A stretch of DNA of 64,000 nucleotides, taken from NCBI RefSeq assembly GCF_020882245.1, contig NC_083599.1, positions 23,818,865 to 23,882,864 on the forward strand, in the 5' to 3' direction. Below are positions 1 to 12,426 of this stretch, in pieces. The position numbers and the translations under genes were made by a program. Under the pieces are notes generated by a model. The model did no database searches. It was not told the DNA's origin and saw only the letters and a list, made by a program, of their open reading frames with translations. The stretch's first letter is position 1; each line of letters begins with the position of its first letter. This DNA is from Rhopalosiphum padi. Its lineage: Eukaryota; Arthropoda; Insecta; Hemiptera; Aphididae.

Positions 1-654
1 TGGGATATCCTCCCGAACGGCCACCAACTATTATTATTATTACTATTGTTATTATTATTATTATTATTATCGGACGCCTAGCCGTTATTCGTTAGTAGCG
101 TTTTGGCGACATCCCGGCGATGTTGAGGCCGTGGCGATCGTCGCTTGTTGTGTTATTTTTTCCTTAATTATTAATTGTGTTTTTTTATGTCAGGTGATCC
201 CGATAGTGGCGGGATACTGGCAAGGTGCTGTTTTTTTTAATTTATATATTTATATTATTAATATAAGTGTAATATCGTCCAATAATACGAAATAAATGTC
301 AATTCACATAACTTTATTTTGTAGTTCTTAAATCAAGTGCCCTCTGAACTACACAAATTTAGTCAAACCATTAGATACTTCAGTAGTTCAGTCATTTAAT
401 CAATGCATCATAAGTCATAACAATAACGATTTAATTATAAATTAAATATGACGATTATCGTCTATTCCATGTCACCTAATTATAAGTATTACATCACTCG
501 CGCCATTTGATGGAGGGGTGCTGTGGCGCTCTCGGGATTTCTATTGGTGTTGGGGGGGGAGGAGAGTATGAAAATATATTAAAATAAATTTATATTTGTA
601 TATTATTACTAGTTAAAAGAGAATTTACCTAGGATATTACCTAAAAAAAATTTA
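1..654. other. Non-coding, ATT microsatellite and AT-rich sequence
   Basis: Positions 29-70 are an imperfect ATT/ATC trinucleotide tract. A moderately GC-rich patch (70-205) follows, then AT-rich sequence with a short G-run near 551-558. I see no open frame of useful length and no recognisable gene. Confidence 0.5.
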
Positions 655-975
655 ACGTAAATTTACGTTTTGTGCTTTCTGAAGCACTCCCGGTATGGCT
701 CTAATTATTACGTCATCGTCGTCATCCTAAGTGACTTGGTCCAAATAATTAAAAATAAAGTTACATTTTTCGATGAACGAACACGAATGAAGTTGGACAC
801 GGCCGTGATAACAATTAATGCAGTAGTAGATAGTAGTACTTACTGTATATTATATACAGTCTACAAATCGAAGACGACCGTTGACACTTCCTGTTGTGTG
901 AATGTGTGTGTGCATGTGAAGGAACAAAGTATAATATTACTCTTGCAATTTTTCTATATTATAGGTGTATAATAG
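655..975. repeat. Older dispersed repeat, copy A
   Basis: This stretch aligns with 45395-45765 at clearly lower identity than the recent segmental copies, with many substitutions and small indels. Shared blocks include CTAATTATTACGTCATCG, GTGATAACAATTAATGCAGT and a GTGTGTG tract followed by GAAGGAACAAAGTATAATATTA. The frame open across it (670-972) has no ATG at its start and is broken in the second copy, so I treat this as non-coding repeat. Confidence 0.6.
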
Positions 976-2827
976 TTGTATAGTGTGTTCTTCTTTTTTA
1001 TTTTTTTTGTCAAACGCAATAACGCTAAAATAATACATAGGACAGCAAAAATAATATAAATAATATAGTATAATAATTTAATAGTATAATCCCATATACA
1101 ATTTTGTCTACCTTTTATAAATTATTAAATTATTATTGTTATTTGACAGGACGTGAAAGTATACTTAAATAAATACAAATAAATAACCACCTTGCGTAAA
1201 TAAATTATTAATTTATAAACAATATGTTGATCAAGTGTTTAACTTTACGTTTACAATAATTGATTTTATTTATCGCCCATAGCCCATAGGTATTTGTAAT
1301 ATTACAAGAGTTATACGTTTTTGTACTGATAATAAAATACTTTAATTAACTTTGTGATTGTAATTGTATTTTAAATTGTTTTTATTTATGGTATTGTAAT
1401 AATTACCTAATTATGAATGAAATGGTATATTGAATTTTGTTTTCTGAAAACTGTTTTTGCAAATAATAATATCAAATAATATGATAAGTTCATAACAATC
1501 AGAACGTAAAGAAGATCGATTGTTATTCAATATCGACTGCTCTACTGTAAAATGTAATATATTTATAAATCACATCAAACAAAATAATGACAATAATGTT
1601 ATTGTCAAACATTATAGTTAACATGCGCAGAAAGAAAGCAATTATTTATACAAAAAATTAAAGTATATTGTGTCAAATACTAATACATTAATACTGTTTT
1701 ATCTGACAATTTGCAATTTAGGTAAAACGCCGTCTTAAAACAGGCTATGTTGTCATATGACCAGGGGCGTGTATATACTCCGCGTATACTCATTACAATA
1801 TTTATAAAGAAATGCATATACATGAAAAAAATATTCATTTTATACTTTAATAGGAATACGGTTGATAAATGTTGAGTATACGGTGTGTATACGGTGAATG
1901 GCGACAAATGGAAAATGGTATATTATTTTATTGGACGAAGCCCATTCGGCTCCAATTTTCCTAAACGGCTCCCGTTTCACAAAAAAGTAAATTCTCAAAC
2001 GGCTCCCGATATAAAAATAACACAAATTCCTCTTCACTTCATACAAACTGTCTCGAAAGAGGTATGGTTAAAAATGTGTTGGTGAAAACTAAGTAAATTA
2101 TCAAAATTTATTATATAAAAAAAGAATATACCCACTATCGTATTATTGTGAATTAAATTTAAAAGTTAAAAAAATGAAAAAAATGTAAAACATATATTTA
2201 ATAAAAATTAAAAATTAAATTATACGTAATTTTTTTTGGCAGAATTTTTTTATATACTTCATACGAATATTTTTAGCGAGTACACGAGTACGTATTATAT
2301 ATAATTTCAGTATAGAAATTATGTTCAATGTTTCGATATTTTCGATAATATCAATATATTTTATATTCTCAGTAAAAAGTTTTTATACATTTTAAATTTA
2401 AAAGTACAATATATTGGTGGTATACAGTGCTCGATAGTAATACCAATACGTCCTACATGTTACGGTAAAAATAAAAATAATAATAACAATCAAAATGCAT
2501 AATTTATTCAATATACTATAAATAGATAACAAAATTAATAATTGTTATTTTTGAAATAAAAAATCATAAAATAAATTCGTTACTAATATTACTTATCAAG
2601 TTGTAAAATCTAAGACCGTAGAACAATCGAGTATAATATAATATTTACGGATGATATTGATAGTACTATTTATTTTCTACAGCGGTATTTATAGGTTTAT
2701 AACATACCTATAAATAATAAACGTTTTTAACACGGAATATGGAAATGTACGTAATGAATTCTTAGTACGGCTTATTTATAGCTAATGTTAGTAGTTGGTA
2801 CAATATTATTGATAGTTTATTGTATGA
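976..2827. other. AT-rich intergenic sequence with one foldback-arm fragment
   Basis: No gene is visible. Positions about 1300-1425 resemble 49195-49295, another old dispersed repeat. Positions about 1932-2010 carry two CGGCTCCC motifs next to a GACGAAGCCCATTCGGCTCC segment, which matches one arm of the foldback element best seen at 53500-54135. The rest is AT-rich with short homopolymers. Confidence 0.45.
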
Positions 2828-2835
2828 CCTAGTAT

Positions 2836-3364
2836 CAGTGTTGGGTAAGTTACTTTTAAAAAGTAATGAAGTTCCTTTACTCGTTACATAGAGATACAAG
2901 TAATGAAGTTACATTACTCGTTACTTAAATAAAATTGTAATGAAATTACTTTAATTTTCAAATATAAAAGTAACTACGTTACTTTCTCGTTACAATTTTT
3001 TTTTTTTTAATTGCATAGCAATTATCATTTAAAAAGCAAAGGAACTAGAAATACACTTCCTACAGAAAATATGGTATAATTTGAAGAAGATGTACATATT
3101 ACATTAGGAACGTATAATCATTAGCCACTTGTATAAATAATACCCGCATTATTTTTAAGTTTTTTTTTTTTTTTGAAATTCGCAATAGGTACTAAATAAT
3201 TTAAAACTGTAACGCGTTATACTATGTAAATTACTCATCAAAAGTAAATTTCATTACATTTTCGTTATTTGAAAATAATTGTAATTAAATTACGTAACGC
3301 GTTACAAACAAAGTAACGGCGTTACAGTAACGCGTTACTTTCGTTACGTTACTACCCAACACTG
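2836..3364. mobile_element. Non-autonomous hAT-type MITE with 8-bp target duplication
   Basis: The element begins CAGTGTTGGGTAAGTTAC and ends GTTACTACCCAACACTG, so the termini are inverted repeats. It is flanked on both sides by the identical octamer CCTAGTAT (2828-2835 and 3365-3372), the target duplication length of hAT transposons. The interior repeats GTTAC/GTAAC motifs many times on both strands and has no open reading frame. The CAGTGTTGGG terminus with GTTACT-rich subterminal sequence is typical of animal hAT MITEs. The perfect duplication suggests a fairly recent insertion. Confidence 0.92.
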
Positions 3365-3372
3365 CCTAGTAT

Positions 3373-3873
3373 TATTGAATATGTAGAGTAGAATATACGA
3401 TAATCATAAAAGATGGCTTTGTGTCGATGTACACGTATGTACTACCGTTGGAATAAAACAGTAAGTTTAGAAATAAAATTGTTTAGGCTTTTAACAATAT
3501 TATTATTATTGTTCGTACCCCCTTATACAATCCATTGTGAATTATGTGTAGATACCAGTGTAATACTAGAATATTAGCGACATTGCGTTCCACAGAACGC
3601 ACTATAATAGAAGAGTGAGTGGTATTCTTTTTAACAACAAAATAATTTTGCAAATATTCGTATAATTTTTAGACTTATTTTTTCCAATAGTACCTAGATA
3701 CCACTAAAAATGTTTTATAACAATTTCTAAAATCAAACTTGTAACGATGAACATTAAAATATTATTCTCTACAATCGAAAGTGAACCTAAATATAATACA
3801 ATACGCGCCGTGTTGTACGGAGTATTTCTCAATTGTGTATTTATTAACAATGACCTCAGACCGTGTTCAGAGC
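3373..3873. other. Unassigned sequence between the MITE and the first duplicated block
   Basis: AT-rich sequence with overlapping short frames on both strands around 3704-3980, which are mutual shadows with no domain. The left border of a duplicated block lies at about 3874. Confidence 0.4.
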
Positions 3874-4289
3874 CACAAAAACGTCTTATACAGCCATGTA
3901 CACCATATAGGTACATTTTAATACATTATAAGATCCATAACAATATAACTGTCCATACGCTAGGTGTGGTCTTTAGCTAACGCAGATTATCGGACACGCA
4001 GCACAATGTGGGTTTTTAACGGAAGGTTGAATTATACTCGTTAAGGCGATACAATTTCAAAGTAAATAATTTAAAATCAATATCGTCTTCCAGAGTTCAT
4101 TATTATGTAAAGTAATACAGACAATACAGCGAAACTTTCCATAGTGGACATCTCCTAATAGCGGATGTCATTTGGGAGATTAGTATATTTTCATTACTTT
4201 TCAACTAAAAGCGATCACCGATAGGCTAAAACCGTTAAGGACATCACAACACTAAAAACCAAATTTGCTTAGATTCAAAGTATGTCATT

Positions 4290-6760
4290 ATCTAAGAAAA
4301 TATATAGTGTGAATCTCACACTTAAACACTAATAATTACACAATGAGATACAGGCGTTTGAAAATATACGTGTGACGTCATAGACCCGAAGTCGGGACAA
4401 CGGCGTATGTTTTACCTGCAAAACTGTCTAGATTAACACAACGATTTCAATCGTTAAATATAATATTTTAAAATTATTTTCTAAGTAACCTTAAGTCTTT
4501 TTTTGTTTTTATAACACTGATGTGGTTATAATCTTGATATACTTTTTAATTTTTTTACAGTAAATAAAACTATTATAGTCAATTTCGTAAAATGTGGTTT
4601 GCGCGGCAATACAATGCGAGTCGCGAAGTCAATAATTTTACTAAATAATAATTTCTAATATGTATGCAACAACAAGATATATTCAATTTTAAATCACACC
4701 ATCGTCATAAACATACTTGAGATTATGAAAAAAAAAATTCTGAAATATTATTTAATGTTATAAAAACCATTGTGTAAATCTAACTATACTTTTACACGTA
4801 AAATATAGGCGGTTGCTCGGTCATCGGTTGTATATGACGTCACGCGGCTATTCATTTACCAAAAGAATTTTTATTGGGTTGTCTAGAATACCGTTTATTC
4901 AAAAACGTAATGAAAAGATCCATAATATAAAAACTCTGCCAGTTTTATTTTCTTACATACAATGAGTATACGGTATATGGACTTCCGCCAGTGTTCCCGA
5001 GTCCCTGCCATATAAGTACATTAACATCGGTTGCGATGACACAATAATTCGAAATTTCCAGAGTAGATATTGATTTCTATTGCGTCGTTTGATTTTATAC
5101 CGTTACATGATTTTTATTTCTGGCGGTGTTCACACTAAAAAAAAGGTACTTGTGACGCAGTTTACATGCGTTCAGATTTGATACGGGTAGTATATATAGG
5201 ACCTATCGGCAGCATTTTTAAACAAAATTTCTCGGAAAATATAAGCCAACAAAATAAGGTACTGCGACTCTGCGAGTCTGTGACAGTATTGCCCACATAG
5301 TTATACCAATATTATTTAAACTAATCAAAATAAAAAATTATTAAAACTAAAACTGTCGAGGGTTTGACGTATTAGTTTTACATTTAAATATCATTTGACT
5401 TTCAGGCTTTGTATTAAAAATGTTAAAAATAACGCTGTACATCCAAATGAATATAAATTTGTTTTATAACGTTGTGAGTAAATATTTGAACAAAAAAAAA
5501 TATTAATCTCTATTACTCCAAACGTTTTTAATAGGTAATTTACTCAATGATTACTTAAAAACATAAAAAATAATTACTTTGGATGATTGTGTTTTGTCCA
5601 TGTTACGCCTGGGCCAGGTAGAGAGAGAGAGTGAGTGAGACGTGAAAAGAGAGTGAGAGTGAGTGAACGCATACGATTGCAGTGCCATCGGTTATAATGT
5701 ACATTGACGTGTTCAGAATTACTTTTGGAAGACGTTGCCGACTGCTTGTTTGTGCATGCTCCTGGTATCTGAGGGAAACAAATTGAATGTTCGCATACGA
5801 CAAAATATACTATATACTAGAAATTTAAAAATTCCGGTTTTTTAAGATAGAATTAAGAATGTTCTTCTATAAATTAAGTTTAGTAAGTGGTGCGATTGTC
5901 CCGTCGTCCACGCCACGAGCCGCCACTGTATATGACCTAACCTTTGGACGCGGTAGGACCATTCTACTGGCAATTTATTATTATTATTCGATTGTCGATC
6001 ATTGACTTGTATATATAGAACGTATATGATATTGTGGTGTACTGTGTATCCAAGACCTAACTATATAATATTCAGGTATGGATCCGAGGGAAAGCGCGTT
6101 AAGATAGCCAGCCACTTTTGGAAGTGTAATATTTAATTTTAATATTTAAAATGTAAAAATATTAATAACTACGCATATTGATAATAATTTTCATATTTAT
6201 CATTTGAGTATATAATCTATTATAACTAACAATATTATCTTACATATTTATTAAGATTATATTTTTTTGTAAAAAAATTAAATCCCCGTATCACATATTT
6301 CTAGTTTCTGGATCTACTATTATATTACCTACATCTTACAATAAATGCAATTATTTATAATAATAATAATGCCTACTATAGGGCCTTATGTGATGAAGAC
6401 GATGATGGCGTGATTTAAAATTGAATATATCTCGCAAACCAAATTTAAGAATATTGACTATAATATTTTTATCTACAATAAAAAAATTAGAAAGTGTATC
6501 AAAATTATAATTACACCAGTGTTTTAAACACAAAAAAACTCTTAAATAGTTGTATGAAAAAATTTTTAATAAATATTATATTTATTGATTGAAATTGTGT
6601 GTATTAATCTAGACACTTTTGTACGTAAAAGATACGCCGCCGTTCCAACTTCAGCTCTATTACGTCACACGTATATTTTCAAACGCCTGTATTTCATTGA
6701 ATAATATTCACTAATTAGTGTTTAAATGTGATAACACTGATACCCACACCGCATGTAGTC
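4290..6760. repeat. Long inverted arms (foldback element), copy 1
   Basis: The left arm (about 4300-4650) and right arm (about 6420-6750) are imperfect reverse complements. Left CAGGCGTTTGAAAATATACG pairs with right CGTATATTTTCAAACGCCTG, and further matches run through the AGTGTTTAAAT-like outer part and the CACTGATGTGG/CACCAGTGTT inner part. About 1.8 kb separates the arms, with no transposase frame. This is foldback-like organisation; no target duplication was identified. Confidence 0.6.
4373..4380. promoter_or_regulatory. Perfect CRE palindrome TGACGTCA
   Basis: Eight-base CREB/ATF-type palindrome in the left foldback arm. Identical palindromes lie at 4835-4842 and 6992-6999, and in the second copy at 44488-44495, 44948-44955 and 48363-48370. 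Whether they bind anything is unknown. Confidence 0.35.
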
Positions 6761-7953
6761 GACCGGGCGGATATTCGTCGCGGCAACACGATAACGGCAC
6801 GGCAAATAGGCTGCAGTATTTTTTTTTCAGTTATTATAAAATAATATTGTTTGTATTCATTTTATCTCTTCGTTCCTAATTTCAAAGTAAGACGAAACAA
6901 ATAAGTTTATCATATGATTTTTAAAAATTCAAATGTCTATTATTTTTGTTTGGATCCAAAATGAAATGTTGATAAAGATTAATAACGTACATGACGTCAC
7001 ACTAATCGTCCGTAGTTCAATAACATAAAGATAAATAAATCGACTAAATATTGATTTTAAACTTTTTATTGTGACTTGTGTCTCGTAAATTCACAAAAAC
7101 AATTTTACAATTTACATTTTTTCACGTTTAAAAGTTGAGTGACCATTTTATTTATATGTTTTTGTATTTTTAATCAAGTTATTACAATTACAATACAAAT
7201 CAGGATTTTTATAAAATGAGAAGAACCGACAAGATGTTTTTTATTTGTTAGGCTTTATTAAGAGGACGCTATACCCGCATGAGTTGTCTCTGTCTTATAC
7301 ACGCGTAACATGGTTAAAAACTGTTTTGCGCGGGACAATTTTACTCACTCGATATTTATATAAAAATTATCAAAATTTTAAATTGCATTGTGATGAACTT
7401 TACCTGTGTTGTAGTGATTTAAATTTTTTGATAGTGGTAACAAATAATTTTTAATAAATAAATTAAAAAAACCTAAAGTTCTCAAACCAATAACAGTAAT
7501 TGCATTCGTGTTATCAAAAAAATTAAAACACTAAATTGCATGCGAACAAATGATGGATAAACATTTTATATTTTAGTAATGTTTATTTATATTAAACAAC
7601 CTTCAATTGTTTCGCTGCAATCAATAAATTAAAACCGTTTATAAATTAACTATTCATCCGTTACACGATGGAATATTGGAATGCATATAGAATTTTGATT
7701 TAAAAAGATTATAAAAATATAATTATTTACTTGTTATAATAATGATTTGAATAATTCAAATTGTTTATTATTAGTAATAAAATACAAGTTATATTAATAT
7801 TATGTTGATTACAAAAGAGCAATTTATAAGAATAAAAATCTACAACGATGCTAAAATTATGAAGATTAATATACATAAAGCGTTGGAACTCCTTAGTCCT
7901 TACTGTTATAATTAAGTATCTGTTTATTTTATAAATAAAAATATTGTCGTTCT

Positions 7954-8962
7954 TAAATGTTTTATAATATTATGTCGCGAGTCAGAGAGAGAGAGAGAAC
8001 AAATAGTTCACTGACATATTGTTTTACCTCCGACCTTCGTCTTATTAACGTATATTAGGCATAAATATACCGACATTATTTTACATTCAACAGTTCCAAT
8101 TTGATATAATATTACCGTGAATATATATAGTTTGTTAAAATTTCTTTCGTTAATTTTTTAAGACATTTTATTATTTTTAAATGAATTATGAGTAGGTATG
8201 TGTAAATAATTGCTTATAACTCGGTCATAAAATATCAATGGGAGAACGCGGATAATATTCGTATTTATAAGTGTTCATTATGAGCCAATTCGATCTAATA
8301 TTAAAATGAACAGCGCGACATATTAAAATCGCCGAATAAAAATTTGTCGTGGCCCTAGTCGACGGTCATCGTCTATATTTTCTAGGCCGGAGGGTCACGT
8401 GCGGGTGTAACGCGTCCTCAAAAACACGTAAAAGGTGCCGGGTTCTGATATCGGTATAGGCGCCTCCATCCCACCGGATTGCTCTGATATTTTTAATCAT
8501 TATAGTGTTGGAGTCTACCGAAATAAAATAGAGGAATCGAGTTTTTCGACACATTAAAGTCTACAAACAATTATCGATCGACGACGCGATCCAAAACGAT
8601 ATACAGATAATATATTATATAATATACTATTGATATATATATAGTATAGTGTATATACGTATAAACGAGGTTGTATATAGTAGAATGATATCGATATATA
8701 TATATAGCTATTAAACCGGAGTTCATAATTTTATTGCCGTAACTGGACGGGCACAATATTTTTATTTGTGAGTGAAAAAAAAATACTATCGTTTTCGTTT
8801 TTAAATGGCGTATGGACCCAGTCGGACATATTGTTATTGCCCCTCCAACTACATATTAACGTAACTGCCGCGCCGCCGAATCCCACCACCACGCGGGCGA
8901 CGATCGCGACACCTACGTTTCGCTGGTCGCGTATGTCGCCCATCGAACGGCGCGCAGCATCG
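7954..8962. other. Upstream region of the chromoshadow gene
   Basis: Starts where the second copy of block L is cut off. Contains a GA-repeat (7983-7999), a GC-richer patch (8340-8580) and a TA-dinucleotide-rich stretch (8600-8710) able to form cruciforms. 8760-8960 is GC-rich relative to the window. The open frames there on both strands (8731-9007) lie in what is probably promoter DNA and have no homologue I recognise. Confidence 0.45.
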
Positions 8963-8967
8963 TCAGT
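8963..8967 (+). promoter_or_regulatory. Candidate initiator (TCAGT) for the chromoshadow gene
   Basis: TCAGT is the common arthropod initiator sequence. It lies 110 bases before the ATG at 9077 in a GC-rich, TATA-less stretch. The transcription start is inferred only. Confidence 0.3.
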
Positions 8968-9076
8968 CGACAGCCTGCAGTCTTGTGTTCGTGTCACGTT
9001 TCTTTGATACCTTGCCTACGACTTGTACTTTTTGCTTTAACGTTCCGTTTAACAACTTTTAATATCATCATTAAAA

Positions 9077-9856
9077 ATGCCAGAAGATCGTATAAGTCTT
9101 CCATTTGATGATGATTTGGGCGACTTGCCGAATCTGACAACAAATGATATTGAGGAACAGCTACGACAATTCGAAAGGGAGATTAATATGGAATTTGGCC
9201 TAGACGACGACGACGACGACGACACCGAAACGTGTTCGGAGAGTGAAGACTCCGATCTAATGTCCGTGGATACGTCAGAAGAGGAAGAACCCTCGGAGCA
9301 GCCGACCCGACTTTTCGTCCCGACACCCATGGAGATTAGGCATGCGGAAGCCCCTCGTAATCGCAGTAGAAACGTTGCGAGAAGAGGGCGCATTAGTAGA
9401 ACCACAAGGTACAGTATTATAACTAATAACAACAATGACAGTGATAACGAAATGATATGGTGATAAAAAACAAGTGCGCGTGTTTCACGGCCCATGCTCC
9501 CGATCACCGGGACTGTTTCGGTGCGCGTGCTCGTTTTTTCCTTCATGTCGTTATCATAATTACGCATGTACAACTAACAACGTTCAATTTTTACTGTTCA
9601 CAGAACCGAGATCCATAACATCACGTCATTCGAAAGCGGAATTACTTTCAACGGGTTCGACAGAAATCTCGAGCTCCAAGAAATCCTGGGATATACCCTC
9701 GACGAAAATGGTTCGCTATTGTACATGGTGAAATGGAGCAACGACGAAGATAGGATCAGGCTAGTGGAATCGAGCGTGATTAGAGAGCACAGGCCGATGA
9801 TGCTCGTCGATTTTCATGAATCGAACATCTTGGATCCGCAAAATCCACAAAACTAA
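9077..9856 (+). CDS. HP1-like chromoshadow-domain protein, chromodomain absent (two coding exons)
   Basis: Predicted coding exons are 9077-9408 and 9604-9856, joined across a 195-base intron with donor AAG|GTACAGT and acceptor TTCACAG|AACC. Phase is kept (AG+A) and the product is 194 residues. Residues 1-90 are acidic, with seven Asp in a row at 43-49 and an E/S-rich patch. Residues 93-111 are Arg-rich. Residues about 117-185 match the HP1 chromoshadow domain: GFDR, a strand with EILG, LLYMVKW, and the final helix region MMLVDF. HP1 proteins dimerise through this domain in heterochromatin and bind PxVxL partners through its C-terminal tail. The aromatic/Trp tail expected after the helix (ERLxWY-like) is replaced by ESNILDP, so partner choice may differ. 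There is no chromodomain upstream, so histone H3K9me binding is not expected. The gene is absent from the second copy of this locus. Reading straight on in exon 1 gives a stop at 9461, which supports the spliced model. Confidence 0.82.
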
Positions 9857-9863
9857 TGGCTCG

Positions 9864-10815
9864 GTAAGTTATACACAATAATAAAAATAACAATAAATTA
9901 TAGATAAGCGGACAATATTGTTTAACCTTATCGAAATTAAATTTCTCACAAAAAAATAAATAATAAATAAAATTTTTATTATTACGATATATTTCTACGT
10001 CATGGAATTAGCTGTTAAATTAATAATAATACATTATTAATTATTTATCCATGCTTAAGAAGTTTCATTGCATATTTTTATTTTCATATACCCTGCAGGC
10101 CAGGATTAAACCTTATAGAAAAAGTAATGGTTTATTAAAAAATACAAAAATATTTCTCATCTGTTAATGTCTACTCATAACAAAAAATTAGTTTTTATTT
10201 TTATTATTTAAAACATGTTATTATTATTATTATTTTTTGATTTCATATAAATTTGAAATTTAGGCATATAACTATGTGCTACAAACATACATATAAAATA
10301 TAATTAAACATTTAGACAATATAATCATGGCATATAGAATATATAGATTAAATATGACTGACTAAATGTTTAAAGATTAGAATTAGTTTAACTACCTTAT
10401 AATTTTTATTTTGTGTTTTCAGTATTTAATATTTTTTTTAAAAGAAATTTTATTCTTTCAAAATTAATATTTATGTATATACAAGATTATTTTGATGAAA
10501 TTATAAAGCATAAAAATATCTTATTTTTAATATTTTGGGTACCTAGTTATAACTTATAATATCTTGTAACATTTATCAATAATCATATGTCTTAATAATA
10601 TTATACACTAATGACTAGTCAAAATTTGATAATTAGACTATGTAAGAGAAAAAAAAATTAAGAACATAATTTTTAGTTTGTTAAAGTAGTTTTATTAATT
10701 AGGCAAAATATAAGATTTTTTTTTTTTTTTTTAGGCCCCCATTTCTCCTTAATCCGGGCCTGATAATACCTATTTTCTAAGAAGATTATTAATTTATTGT
10801 TTAATGTTTTTTCAG
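9864..10815 (+). other. Predicted 3'-UTR intron of the chromoshadow gene
   Basis: Seven bases after the stop codon lies GCTCG|GTAAGTT, a strong donor, and TTTTTTCAG at 10807-10815 is a strong acceptor followed by GTTCACGTGCAAG. A donor this close to the stop would not be expected to trigger decay. No transcript evidence is available. Confidence 0.4.
10096..10762. mobile_element. Putative non-autonomous DNA element with CAGGCC termini
   Basis: The left end is CAGGCCAGGATTAAACC and the right end is TTAATCCGGGCCTG, so the termini are imperfect inverted repeats of about 14 bases. There is no coding capacity. The flanks share only a short ATACC, so a target duplication is not established. It sits inside the predicted 3'-UTR intron. 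Confidence 0.5.
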
Positions 10816-12426
10816 GTTCACGTGCAAGATACGAGTTCCATGTTTTGATAATTGTATATAACTGTAATTAAAATTAATACTGTGATAATTATGTATTTTT
10901 TATATATTTAATGTGTCTTAACTATAAAAAATTGTAAATATTTTTAGTTAGTTATGTAATTATGATTTAAAAAAAATAACTGTGATATTAATTTAAATAT
11001 TATACAATACGATTTTACATTATAATTATTTTTTTCTTTGTTATAATTTTCTCCGATACGGTCATGCCCTGAAATGGATATCGTCGAATTGTCATTTCAC
11101 CGAAACGTCCGTATTGAACTTTTGGTGCTGAGGTCCTTAGGTTTTATATTTTTAATGAGTATGCATCACAAAACAATATGAATACATACCACTATTCATA
11201 TCTACATATGTACTCCAAGGGTTGCAATTAAGAAGACATTTTTGTTGATGGACACTACTCATTACTATAGTAACCAGCCAAACGTTTCAGGAAATTAAGT
11301 TGTATAAATTAATGATTTTTTTTTTGACGTTAATATGTAAAATGATTTGGAAAATTATTGGTGAGAAGGGGAGCATTTTGTTATTGTGAGAAACTACGTT
11401 ACATAGCGACATAGCACAATACTATATATTATAATTATTTTTTATTTGTTTAATATTAATGAAAATATGGTGCAGTTTAGTGACGTCTATAGGGATTGAG
11501 CGAACTTTGTACATTATATATTATATAAATACATAAATTATTAGGTAGTGATATAAATTAGGAAATTAGGCCACGGGATGGGCGATCTCTCCCGTGGAAT
11601 CGTTCTCGGTGCTGCTAAAGTGCTAAATTGGATTACCTGGCGTACCTATTTGTATGTATACCATTGCACATAAGACATTTTTATATCTTATTGAACTTTA
11701 AAACGTTTTCAATATAATTTGTCATTATTTCAGTTGTTCATATTATATATAAATTATAATATGCATGTTGATATTTTTACAATATTAAATGTCAGCATTC
11801 TACAGTCTAAATTTTTACCTATCCGTAAAAATGTTAGGAATATACAGGTAGTAAGTAATTAACTCTACACGTCTTTTTGGTTCTAACTTATTTAATTATA
11901 ATTTTTGAAACCAAATATCAGTGTTGTATGTTATATTGTATAATAATCATTTTAAATTTTAAATATTTTTATTCACCAGTGGATTAATAATTAATATAAA
12001 TTTAAATTTAAATTTAATCTTAGTAATCGAATTTCCTATGTATAAAATAATATCTACTTTTAAATAGGTGTGAGGGGGGGGGGGTGCAAAATATGTTAGC
12101 CCCTATATTTTAAAAGGATATATCTAACAATTGTTACCAATATTTTTTGTTCTTTACGTTCAAAAACAAATAAATATTTTTTTATTAAAAAATGTTTTGT
12201 AAAAGATAATATAAATATATATATAATATATATTAGTTCTAATCACAATCATTTATTAAGCCATTTTTCATTCATATTTAATAATTTTATTGTAATAAAT
12301 ATTGCAAATTACTGGTTGTCTATGAATATTATTAATAATTTATAGTATTGGAACTTGCAATATTATTCTAATACCTAAAAAAATCATTATAATAATATAG
12401 TACACAATAAATATTGCATTATATAG
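10816..12426. other. 3' end of the chromoshadow gene, then AT-rich non-coding sequence
   Basis: The last exon of the chromoshadow gene probably ends within about 100-200 bases of 10816; the exact polyadenylation site is not clear in this AT-rich sequence. The remainder holds a G-run at 12073-12084 and no recognisable gene. 12280-12425 recurs at 41420-41580. Confidence 0.4.

Larger units (their letters stand above)
3874..7953. repeat. Segmental duplication block L, copy 1
   Basis: Near-identical to 44006-51950 in three stretches: 3874-4890 with 44006-44995, 4890-6850 with about 46300-48550, and 7050-7953 with 50725-51950. The second copy has about 1.3 kb extra after the first stretch and about 2.2 kb extra in place of 6850-7050. 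The left border is abrupt, at a shared CACAAAAACGTCTTATACAG. No gene is visible. It contains a long inverted-arm structure, a GAGA/GTGA microsatellite at about 5620-5665 and three perfect TGACGTCA palindromes. Confidence 0.85.

Noticed and set aside
670..972. 100-codon plus-strand frame
   Set aside because: Starts without ATG (TTG-like start), low-complexity translation, and broken in the diverged copy at 45395-45765.
3704..3980. Overlapping frames on both strands
   Set aside because: Shadows of each other in AT-rich sequence; no domain, no splice context, only half is retained in the second copy.
5603..5803. 66- and 73-codon minus frames here and at 47020-47241
   Set aside because: Run through a GAGA/GTGA microsatellite and differ in frame between copies.
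8731..9007. Opposed frames upstream of the chromoshadow gene
   Set aside because: GC-rich promoter DNA gives long frames by chance; neither has family resemblance.
9049..9573. 174-codon minus-strand frame
   Set aside because: Antisense shadow of the acidic exon; Ser runs mirror Asp/Glu codons.
9474..9731. 85-codon plus frame over the intron and exon 2
   Set aside because: Other frame of exon 2; the chromoshadow match is in the frame joined by splicing.
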